A stretch of DNA of 9,153 nt from Dysgonomonas sp. (GTDB lineage Bacteria; Bacteroidota; Bacteroidia; Bacteroidales; Dysgonomonadaceae): the NCBI GenBank assembly GCA_003523545.1, contig DQAM01000306.1, positions 7,040 through 16,192 of the forward strand, given 5' to 3'. Below, piece after piece: positions 1 to 6,172 of the stretch (position 1 is its first letter; the number at the start of each line of letters is the position of its first letter). The translations under genes were made by a program, and so were the position numbers. A model generated the notes under the pieces. That model saw only the letters and a program-made list of their open reading frames with translations. It was not told the DNA's origin and made no database searches.

Positions 1-401
1 GTGATAATTATTCGGGTTTTTCGATTCCGAATTCTTATCTGGCAGGGGCATCTTTCAACCGTAATTTCGGGAGTGTAAATATCGGCACTTATCTTGTATA
101 CAAATACAATGCTTTCGATAAAGTGAGCAACGATATACAATGGACTGCCACATGGGGAACCAATCTGTTTGACAATAAAGTAACTTTGTCGGGATTTATC
201 GATATATGGACAGAAAACAAAGACCGTGCAACAGGCAAAGGGGGAAAGAAAGTGATTCTACTCACCGAACCACAATTCTGGTATAATACAACCGAAAATT
301 TAGCATTCGGGACAGAAATCGAGATCAGCAATAATTTTTATGCAAATTATAGAAACAAACTATATGTATGTCCAACAATTGCGGCTAAATGGACGTTCTA
401 A
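1..401 (+). CDS. Outer-membrane Tsx-like / DUF5020-type barrel protein, C-terminal part (5' end outside the window)
   Basis: The reading frame is open from base 3 and gives 132 residues before TAA at 399-401. The visible protein is a run of short alternating polar/hydrophobic strands rich in Tyr, Phe, Trp, Asn and Gly, such as FIDIWTENK, EPQFWYN and GTEIEISNNF. It ends in ...AAKWTF; a terminal Phe is the usual Bam-recognised end of a Gram-negative outer-membrane beta-barrel. The pattern resembles the DUF5020 proteins of Bacteroidetes, which are related to the nucleoside channel Tsx. The purine permease gene starts 22 nt downstream, which supports a role in passing nucleosides or bases through the outer membrane. 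The family name is from memory and the substrate is inferred from context. The signal peptide and first strands are missing because the window begins inside the gene. An internal ATG at 123 is only a Met-codon start of a shorter frame, not the true start. Confidence 0.7.
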   Translation, partial: DNYSGFSIPNSYLAGASFNRNFGSVNIGTYLVYKYNAFDKVSNDIQWTATWGTNLFDNKVTLSGFIDIWTENKDRATGKGGKKVILLTEPQFWYNTTENLAFGTEIEISNNFYANYRNKLYVCPTIAAKWTF

Positions 402-423
402 ATAATTGATATACTTATACACA

Positions 424-1752
424 ATGGTAGAAAAACTATTCAAGCTAAAAGAAAACAATACCGATATAAGAAAAGAACTTATTGCCGGTGTTGTGACCTT
501 CCTTACGATGTCTTACATCCTGATTGTAAATCCCAGCATCCTGGGAGAAACAGGGATGGATAAAGGTGCTTTATTTACGGCGACAACTTTAGCTGCTATT
601 TGCGGAACTTTGTTCATGGCTTTCTTCGCCAACCTCCCGGTGGCCCAGGCCTCGGGTATGGGACTCAATACATTTTTTGCGGTTAATGTGGTTCTAAAAA
701 TGGGATATTCATGGCAGTTCGCATTGACGGCAGTATTCCTCGAGGGGATTATCTTTATTTTCCTTACTTTTTTCAATGTCCGTGAACTTATACTCAAAAG
801 TATTCCCCGGGTATTGAAAGATGCTATTCCTGTCGGAATCGGTTTATTTATATCTCTGATAGGGATGAAAAGCGCCGGAATCATCGTTGCGAATGAGCAT
901 ACATTTATGGAAATCGGAGACTTGTCCAATCCGAATGTATGGATAGCTTTCATCGGGCTTTTTGCCGCCGGTGTATTATTAGCAAAAAATGTAAAGGCAG
1001 CCATATTAATAGGAATTGTTATCTCCACTATTTTTGCCGCTATATTCGGAATATTCCACCCTTTGGATGAAATAAGTAAAAATGGAATAGTCAGCCTCCC
1101 CCCTTCTATCGAACCTATATTCGCAAAATTCGAATGGACGCAGGTCTTTACTTTCGATATGCTGATTGTGGTGTTTACCTTCCTGCTTATTAATCTTTTC
1201 GACACAATAGGGACTTTAATCGCCGTAGTTTCAAAAGCCGGATTCCTCGATAAAAACGGGAACTTCCCTCAGGCAAAGAAAGCGTTATTTGCAGATGCTC
1301 TAGGGACTACCGTAGGAGCAGTATTCGGAACAAGCACCGTAACATCGTATGTAGAAAGTACGGCCGGAGTAGCAGCCGGCGGACGTACAGGCCTTACGGC
1401 AGTAGGGACTGCTTTGATGTTTCTGGGAGCATTGTTTTTCGCTCCGTTGTTCCTGATGGTTCCTGCATCAGCAACTGCACCCGCCCTCATAATTGTCGGC
1501 TTGTTTATGATCTCATCTGTCGTAAAAATAAACTTCGATGATATTACCGAAAGTTTACCAGCATTCGTGACAATTACATTTATGCCTTTCACTTACAGCA
1601 TAGCACAAGGAATTATCTTCGGCATTCTCAGCTTCACGGTAATCAAGATATTTTCTGGAAAATACAAAGATGTGAGTATTGCCATATTTATTATATCCAT
1701 CTTGTTTTTAATTAAACTAACACTGGATGCAATACACTTATTCGGTCAATAA
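424..1752 (+). CDS. NCS2-family purine permease (AzgA/PbuG-like guanine/hypoxanthine transporter)
   Basis: This is a 442-residue polytopic inner-membrane protein, the normal length for AzgA-type NCS2 transporters, which import guanine, hypoxanthine or adenine with protons. Family motifs appear in order: KELIAGVVTFLTMSYILIVNP (from residue 18), a TM3 motif ASGMGLNTFF (76-85), the TM8 substrate-site motif LFDTIGTL (258-265), ADALGTT (290-296), and the TM10 motif ESTAGVAAGGRTGL (311-324). I chose ATG 424 because MVEKLFKLKEN matches the usual family N-terminus; an in-frame TTG at 406 would add only six residues. There is no clear Shine-Dalgarno, as is normal in Bacteroidetes. The gene lies 22 nt behind the barrel gene, so they are probably co-transcribed. 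The TM3 motif has Ser where relatives usually have Pro (APGMGLN) and Thr for Ala. Purine transport is well supported; which base it carries cannot be told from sequence. Confidence 0.93.
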   Translation: MVEKLFKLKENNTDIRKELIAGVVTFLTMSYILIVNPSILGETGMDKGALFTATTLAAICGTLFMAFFANLPVAQASGMGLNTFFAVNVVLKMGYSWQFALTAVFLEGIIFIFLTFFNVRELILKSIPRVLKDAIPVGIGLFISLIGMKSAGIIVANEHTFMEIGDLSNPNVWIAFIGLFAAGVLLAKNVKAAILIGIVISTIFAAIFGIFHPLDEISKNGIVSLPPSIEPIFAKFEWTQVFTFDMLIVVFTFLLINLFDTIGTLIAVVSKAGFLDKNGNFPQAKKALFADALGTTVGAVFGTSTVTSYVESTAGVAAGGRTGLTAVGTALMFLGALFFAPLFLMVPASATAPALIIVGLFMISSVVKINFDDITESLPAFVTITFMPFTYSIAQGIIFGILSFTVIKIFSGKYKDVSIAIFIISILFLIKLTLDAIHLFGQ

Positions 1753-1793
1753 TAACTAAAAAAAATACCTCGTCTCCTATTCAGTCAGTTTAT

Positions 1794-1798
1794 GGAGG
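1794..1798 (+). promoter_or_regulatory. Possible Shine-Dalgarno GGAGG ahead of tldE, within a possible weak hairpin
   Basis: GGAGG lies 13 nt before the ATG at 1812, which is longer than the usual 5-9 nt. GTCTCC at 1772-1777 can pair with GGAGGC at 1794-1799 (six pairs including one G-T, 16-nt loop), which would hide the site. Bacteroidetes rely little on Shine-Dalgarno pairing, so the function is doubtful. Confidence 0.3.
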
Positions 1799-1811
1799 CT
1801 GCATATAAATT

Positions 1812-3137
1812 ATGATAACTTCTGAACAAAAAAATATCGCACAATGGGCTCTGGATTTTTCTTTGCAAAAAGGATGTTCTGCAGCGCGCGTATCATTAAG
1901 CGTATCCGGGAATAATTCGTTCGAGTACCGAAACGAGCAGTTGGACAAACTTCATCAAAGTACGGAGAACAAACTATATATCGAATTTTTCGTGGAAGGA
2001 AAATATTCCTCGCTGTCTACCAACCGCCTAGATAAAAAAGAATTAGAGAACGTGATTGGCGAAAGTATAGCTTCTACAAGATTTCTTACCCGGGATGAAT
2101 GCAGGCAATTACCCGATCCATCGAGATATTTTAGAAATACAGCCAATGATGACCTAGAAATCTTCGATAAAAATTATTTTGAGTATACAGTTGAAGAGAA
2201 ACTGGAATTAATGGCTAATACAGTACAAGAGGTATATTCAAAAGACGATCGCATCGTTTCCGCATCTGCAACTTATAGCGACGGGTATGGCTCCGAATAT
2301 ATGGTCGACAGTAACGGTTTCGACTGTGAAACGATGGATACGGCGTACAGCCTTGTTGCGGAAGTCGCTTTAAAAACAGAGGGTGATACCCGTTTTGATT
2401 CATACTGGTATGATAGTAAAATAGACTGGGTAGACTTAAAGAAGTCTGGTATTGCCTCCATCGCTTTAGAGCGGGCTCTGAATAAGATAGGACGCTCAAA
2501 AATAAAATCGGGCAATTATATGATGCTTGTAGACAATATGGTGTCATCCCGATTATTTGCCCCTTTGATTTCGGCTATGTACGGAAGCGCCCTGCAACAA
2601 AAGAACTCCTTTTTACTGGATAAATTGGATACACAGATAACTTCACCCCTTCTTATCGTCGTAGATAAACCTCATCTGAGAAAAACGTTTGGTTCGCGGT
2701 GGTACGATGGAGAAGGTGTCGCAACCCAGGAAAAAACAATTATTGATTGTGGTGTGCTCCAAACATATTTTATCGACACCTATAACTCTCTTAAACTAAA
2801 AACAAATCCGACTATAGCATCCCCGTCGGTTCTAACTTTAGAGTTAGGAAGTAAGAATCTGGATGAATTAATCAAATCTATATCTAAAGGGGTATGGGTA
2901 ACAGGATTCAACGGAGGAAATACTAACAATACAACAGGAGATTTTTCCTTCGGAATAGAAGGTTTTCTCGTTGAAAACGGGAAGATTATACAACCCGTCA
3001 GTGAGATGAATATTACGGGAAATATGCTTGAACTCTGGAATAAGCTGGCAGAGATTGGAAACGACCCCTTCTCTGTTCAGTCACCGCGTCAGATTCCTTC
3101 GTTATTATTTGAGGATATAAGTTTCAGTGGCTCTTAA
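1812..3137 (+). CDS. pmbA: TldE/PmbA-family protein (non-catalytic partner of the TldD metalloprotease)
   Basis: This is a 441-residue cytoplasmic protein of standard PmbA length. The C-terminal half follows E. coli PmbA closely: YGSALQQKNSFLLDKLDTQI (258-276 region), DKPHLRKTFGSRWYDGEGVATQEK (285-308), NTTGDFSFGIEGFLVENGKI (373-392), PVSEMNITGN (395-404) and EIGND (414-418). The HExxxH zinc motif that marks catalytic TldD is absent, so this is the TldE-type subunit. TldD/TldE heterodimers degrade unfolded peptides and process microcin B17 and related peptides, with TldE helping form the cleft. In Bacteroidetes a tldD gene usually stands next to tldE; here the upstream neighbour is the purine permease (59-nt gap) and the downstream gene is convergent, so no partner is visible. 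ATG 1812 begins MITSEQKNIAQWALDFSLQKG, a normal family N-terminus. The family is secure; the substrate is unknown. Confidence 0.92.
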   Translation: MITSEQKNIAQWALDFSLQKGCSAARVSLSVSGNNSFEYRNEQLDKLHQSTENKLYIEFFVEGKYSSLSTNRLDKKELENVIGESIASTRFLTRDECRQLPDPSRYFRNTANDDLEIFDKNYFEYTVEEKLELMANTVQEVYSKDDRIVSASATYSDGYGSEYMVDSNGFDCETMDTAYSLVAEVALKTEGDTRFDSYWYDSKIDWVDLKKSGIASIALERALNKIGRSKIKSGNYMMLVDNMVSSRLFAPLISAMYGSALQQKNSFLLDKLDTQITSPLLIVVDKPHLRKTFGSRWYDGEGVATQEKTIIDCGVLQTYFIDTYNSLKLKTNPTIASPSVLTLELGSKNLDELIKSISKGVWVTGFNGGNTNNTTGDFSFGIEGFLVENGKIIQPVSEMNITGNMLELWNKLAEIGNDPFSVQSPRQIPSLLFEDISFSGS

Positions 3138-3168
3138 CAATCAGCGTTTTCACCGGTCGAAATCAGAT

Positions 3169-3981
3169 TTATGATTCATGATAAGACACTTCAAATTCTA
3201 TAATTGCATGTTTTGAGATGAAACCGTTTCTTTCAAGTGCCTTGCGGGAAGCAATATTTTCCAGTGCACATCCGCAAACAGGGATGTATCCATGGCTGAA
3301 ACAAAGCTTTTTGAGATGTGAGATTATTAAGCTGGCATAGCCTTGTTTCCTGAATTCAGGATTTACCCACATGCCTATATCATAATATTTTCTATCCGGC
3401 AGTACCCTGATAAGGAAACCACAACCGATAAGTACACTTTCTTTCTCGAACATATATACCATCTTGTTGTGAACCATGTATTTCAGTTCTTCCGGCGTTT
3501 CATATAGATTGCTATCATACTGGAGTAATTTGTCTATATCAGTTTCCCGGGCAATCCTTACTTTCATAAAAGGTTCCAGTTCTATATTTATTGTACTTAT
3601 ATAGTCTCTAAATATAGTACCAATAATTTTGCTTGAACGAGAAAACAATTGACTGCATATCAGGAGGATAGAATCGAAAGTCTTGCAGTAAACTTTTTTC
3701 AGGCTGAAATCTTGTAAAATTCTGGAAAAAACCTCTTCCTTTTTTATAATGTAATCGTGAACGAGATAAAACTCTACCAATATATCATCCTTACTAAGGA
3801 TAAAATATCCGATTTCACTCTTATCGTTGTAAATTTTATAATATTGCCCGCCGTTTTTAACCTGCCATTCCAGAAACAGCTCCTGAGATAATTTAATTTC
3901 ATAAAAATAACTCATCCTCATACTTTTGAGGACAGATATATTCACGGGTTCGAATTTTATATTATTTATTATTGCTGGCAT
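3169..3981 (-). CDS. GNAT-family N-acetyltransferase with a divergent N-terminal half
   Basis: This is a 270-residue protein. The C-terminal domain (about 138-270) is a GNAT fold: the strand DIGMWVNPEF (201-210), the acetyl-CoA pyrophosphate loop RKQGYA (211-216, matching R/Q-x-x-G-x-G/A), then N242...S245...ALERNGF (248-254), the familiar motif B end. The N-terminal ~130 residues contain strand/helix-like segments but no acetyl-CoA loop. They may be a degenerate second GNAT domain or a substrate-binding region; I cannot assign it. ATG 3981 is preceded by GAGAGG (3990-3995) at 8-nt spacing, unusually good for this phylum. The gene sits after gldH but has its own candidate promoter (4010-4039). 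It converges with tldE, leaving 31 nt between stops and no clear terminator hairpin. By eye it seems more AT-rich than its neighbours, consistent with an accessory insertion. The acetyl acceptor is unknown. Confidence 0.82.
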   Translation of the reverse strand: MPAIINNIKFEPVNISVLKSMRMSYFYEIKLSQELFLEWQVKNGGQYYKIYNDKSEIGYFILSKDDILVEFYLVHDYIIKKEEVFSRILQDFSLKKVYCKTFDSILLICSQLFSRSSKIIGTIFRDYISTINIELEPFMKVRIARETDIDKLLQYDSNLYETPEELKYMVHNKMVYMFEKESVLIGCGFLIRVLPDRKYYDIGMWVNPEFRKQGYASLIISHLKKLCFSHGYIPVCGCALENIASRKALERNGFISKHAIIEFEVSYHES

Positions 3982-3989
3982 ATGTATTT

Positions 3990-3995
3990 CCTCTC
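3990..3995 (-). promoter_or_regulatory. Ribosome binding site of the GNAT gene
   Basis: On the minus strand GAGAGG is followed by eight bases and then ATG (3979-3981). It is the best-placed Shine-Dalgarno-like site in the window and supports the start chosen for the acetyltransferase. Confidence 0.5.
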
Positions 3996-4009
3996 TTATC
4001 TATGAAATG

Positions 4010-4039
4010 CGAATATAAGAATAATAATTTCTTTATCAA
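4010..4039 (-). promoter_or_regulatory. Candidate Bacteroidetes-type promoter for the GNAT gene
   Basis: On the minus strand TTG (4037-4039) is separated by exactly 19 nt from TATATTCG (4010-4017). The Bacteroides consensus is a -33 TTTG/TTG, about 19-21 nt, then -7 TAnnTTTG; here one -7 base deviates (C for T). It lies 29 bases before the GNAT start codon, in the 124-nt gap after gldH. The position and spacing fit, but such motifs occur by chance in AT-rich DNA. Confidence 0.4.
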
Positions 4040-4105
4040 TAAATTATATCAGCATTCTTGTGTTAATTACCGGAAATTATACAATAAACAGGAACTCCGA
4101 ACAAA

Positions 4106-4591
4106 TTAATCAGCTGTGCTAGACTCGTATAATTTTATTCCTACTTTGTCGATTCCTGTCAACGGCTCATCACGCATACCATGAACCATCTTAATTTTGT
4201 AATTCCTCTTTTCTTTTAATATTATATTTCTTTTATAATTCAGGCTAAGCTGGTAAACAGAGCCGAAACCGGAACCGTACCATTTGCCGTATTCATCGCA
4301 CAATTCGTATTGCTTTTCGTAATGCGTATAAATGCTATCCGAAAAATCATCCTGAATATACAACCAGATATTCCGGTATGGATAGTCACTTGTATTAACG
4401 ATCTCAATATTGCAATCGAGAGGTTTACCTATAATCACAGAAGTCGAATCTATTTCAAAATATAGTGTATCGTTACGGCTCCATTCCGATTTGGTAAACT
4501 GCTCAAAATTATAGTATATCTCATCTCCCTGACAAGAATAAAAAAACAAAAGCACAACAGCCGATACTATGTAAAACGAGTTACGATTCAT
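4106..4591 (-). CDS. gldH: GldH-family lipoprotein
   Basis: This 161-residue protein starts with a lipoprotein signal peptide: short Asn/Arg start, hydrophobic stretch FYIVSAVVLLFFYSC, and lipobox Cys at residue 20 followed by Gln. The mature part carries GldH features: an IYYNFEQF strand near the N-terminus, W37 followed by NDTLYFEID, and the block NTSDYPYRNIWLYI (about 66-79). GldH is an outer-membrane-associated lipoprotein needed for gliding in Flavobacterium johnsoniae, but it is also kept in many non-gliding Bacteroidales, where its role is not settled. Its ATG lies inside the end of ricT, with an 11-nt overlap (4581-4591), so the two genes are probably translationally coupled. In many relatives a penicillin-binding protein 1A gene follows (from memory); here a GNAT gene comes next. 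Family assignment is good, function uncertain. Confidence 0.85.
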   Translation of the reverse strand: MNRNSFYIVSAVVLLFFYSCQGDEIYYNFEQFTKSEWSRNDTLYFEIDSTSVIIGKPLDCNIEIVNTSDYPYRNIWLYIQDDFSDSIYTHYEKQYELCDEYGKWYGSGFGSVYQLSLNYKRNIILKEKRNYKIKMVHGMRDEPLTGIDKVGIKLYESSTAD

Positions 4592-6077
4592 TCGATGCTG
4601 CCGGATTGTTCTTATTGTTGTCGTTGTTTTTGTTCCGGGGGCGGTTATTATTACGATTACGGTTGTTTTTGTTCCGTTGTTTACCGCTATTTTTATTCGC
4701 TTCCGTATTTTGATTTTCCACCGGAGTTGCTACCGGTTCTTCCTGCGACTGCTTTTTACTCTTATTATTAGGCCTTTCTTTAGGGTTGTTTTTTACCACT
4801 GTTTTTTTGCGTGCTCCACGGCCCTTATTGTCAAACCTGTTGATATTTTCCTGTTCCAGAATATCTTTAGGCATTTCTTTATCATGGTGGTTATCGGCAC
4901 CGTCCAGTTCTAATCTCAGAGGCCTATTTCCCCTCTTGTTCATGCGCATTATCTCATATACCCTGTCTTTAGGAATAGCTACGAGATTTGCCGCTACATC
5001 TTTACTGGTCGAATAAGTTATCACTCCTGAGAGTATATCAGTCTTAAAGTGATAATAGGAGGCATCTTTTGTTTCCAAAATAATATCTCTGGAAGGCAGT
5101 TCGCGCTGTGCTTCCACATAAGTATCCACTTCGTAATTGAGGCAGCACTTCAATTTACCGCATTGTCCGGCAAGCTTCTGCGGATTCAGCGATATATCCT
5201 GATAACGGGCAGCCACGGTAGATACCGACACAAAACTCGACATCGAATTTGAACAGCAAAGCTCTCGTCCGCAGGGGCCAATACCTCCTACTCTTCCGGC
5301 TTCCTGACGGGCACCGATCTGCTTCATTTCGATCTTAACCCTGAATTTTTCCGCATATACTTTTATCAATTGGCGGAAATCGACACGTTCATCGGCTATA
5401 TAATAGAAAATGGCCTTGTTACCGTCACCTTGATATTCGACATCACTTATCTTCATTTGAAGGCCCAGTTCTTCGGCTATCTCGCGGGCACGAAGCATGG
5501 TCTTATATTCCAATGACTTAGCTTCCTTGTATTTTTCTATATCGTTCGGCTTTGCGATGCGGTATACTCTTCTGTGTTGTTCTCCCTGGGGCGGGCGGTA
5601 ATTGTTTTTCTTCATCTGGAGCAATACCAGTTTTCCAGTCAGTGTTACTTCACCTATATCATGCCCGGGGCTTGCCTCCACTGCCACGATATCTCCTTTG
5701 AACAGGTCTAGGTTATTACTGTTAAGATAGTAGCCTTTACGGGTATTTTTGAACTGAACTTCAACCATCTGGGTTTCACATTGGGATTCCGGCAAATCAG
5801 AAAGCCAGTCAAATACCTCCAGTTTATGTGTTCCCTTCGTAAAACAACACCTGCTTTTTTTATCGCATTCATTACAGTTCTTCACTGTCTGCTTATCCGA
5901 ATGAGAATTACATCCTTCCCCGGTCTTGCAGCCACAGGTACCTCCGGGATTTTTTCCGCAGGTACACTTATTTTCCTGGCTTGCAGCAGGTACTTCTCCC
6001 TGAAATTCAGTTTTATTATCTGGTTGCTGACAATCGGGTATATCATTCAGATTATCAGATATAGAATTTGTATCCAT
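4581..6077 (-). CDS. ricT: RicT / PSP1-domain iron-sulfur regulatory protein with a Cys-rich N-terminus and a basic Asn-rich tail
   Basis: This is a 498-residue protein, much longer than B. subtilis RicT (YaaT). There are three parts. Residues 1-100 hold eleven Cys, nine of them in residues 38-78 (CTCGKNPGGTCGC and later NECDKKSRCC). Residues about 104-385 form the PSP1 core, beginning VEVQFKNTRKGYY, with VAVEASPGHDIGEVTLTG (131-148) and the two cluster motifs GPCGRELCC (267-275) and QCGKLKCC (305-312); C269, C274, C275, C306, C311 and C312 match the C-x4-CC pairs that bind a [4Fe-4S] cluster in B. subtilis RicT. Residues about 415-498 are a low-complexity Asn/Lys/Arg tail, likely disordered and possibly RNA-binding. 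In Firmicutes RicT works with RicA and RicF to guide RNase Y; none of these partners is visible here. holB lies upstream and gldH overlaps downstream. ATG 6077 follows an A-rich leader. Confidence 0.9.
   Translation of the reverse strand: MDTNSISDNLNDIPDCQQPDNKTEFQGEVPAASQENKCTCGKNPGGTCGCKTGEGCNSHSDKQTVKNCNECDKKSRCCFTKGTHKLEVFDWLSDLPESQCETQMVEVQFKNTRKGYYLNSNNLDLFKGDIVAVEASPGHDIGEVTLTGKLVLLQMKKNNYRPPQGEQHRRVYRIAKPNDIEKYKEAKSLEYKTMLRAREIAEELGLQMKISDVEYQGDGNKAIFYYIADERVDFRQLIKVYAEKFRVKIEMKQIGARQEAGRVGGIGPCGRELCCSNSMSSFVSVSTVAARYQDISLNPQKLAGQCGKLKCCLNYEVDTYVEAQRELPSRDIILETKDASYYHFKTDILSGVITYSTSKDVAANLVAIPKDRVYEIMRMNKRGNRPLRLELDGADNHHDKEMPKDILEQENINRFDNKGRGARKKTVVKNNPKERPNNKSKKQSQEEPVATPVENQNTEANKNSGKQRNKNNRNRNNNRPRNKNNDNNKNNPAASNES
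4623..4676 (-). repeat. In-frame direct repeat encoding RNKNN in the ricT tail
   Basis: The 15-base unit gttgtttttgttccg (plus strand) occurs exactly at 4623-4637 and 4662-4676, a period of 39 bases or 13 codons. On the coding strand both copies encode Arg-Asn-Lys-Asn-Asn (residues 468-472 and 481-485). It lies in a low-complexity tail, and the in-frame period means that gain or loss of a unit would not disrupt the gene. Confidence 0.75.
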
Positions 6078-6097
6078 TTTATTGTTTTTTTAATTAA

Positions 6098-6121
6098 ACA
6101 GAATCCCTTTACCGATTCTGT
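6098..6121 (-). promoter_or_regulatory. Perfect 8-bp hairpin in the ricT leader
   Basis: ACAGAATC (6098-6105) and GATTCTGT (6114-6121) are exact inverted repeats around an 8-nt loop. On the minus strand the loop reads GGTAAAGG, and the stem is followed by TTAATTAAAAAAAC and then the ricT ATG about 20 nt later. It lies in the 95-nt gap between holB and ricT. It could be a leader structure acting on ricT translation, an RNA processing or stability site, or a weak intrinsic terminator. The downstream T-run is short and broken, so I do not call it a terminator. Confidence 0.5.
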
Positions 6122-6172
6122 GGGTTTATGTATTAAAATAGGATAATATCATTATTCTCTTAAATTTGACTT

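Noticed and set aside
406..423. TTG at 406 as the permease start
   Set aside because: It adds only MIYLYT to a protein that starts normally at ATG 424 with MVEKLFKLKEN, the usual NCS2 N-terminus.
513..1205. A 230-codon minus-strand open frame opposite the purine permease
   Set aside because: It is a mirror frame of a well-conserved transporter; its Ile/Ala/Pro-rich translation reflects the codons of the sense strand and matches no family I know.
3138..3168. Bidirectional terminator between tldE and the GNAT gene
   Set aside because: The 31-nt gap contains only ACCGGT and very short imperfect inverted pieces with no stem-loop plus T-run.
4040..4105. Terminator hairpin after gldH
   Set aside because: CGGA and TCCG can pair, but only over four bases with a loop of about 21 and no T-run, so it is not convincing.
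6122..6172. Separate promoter for ricT
   Set aside because: The minus strand has TATTTTAA, two mismatches from TAnnTTTG, and no TTG at the proper distance upstream.
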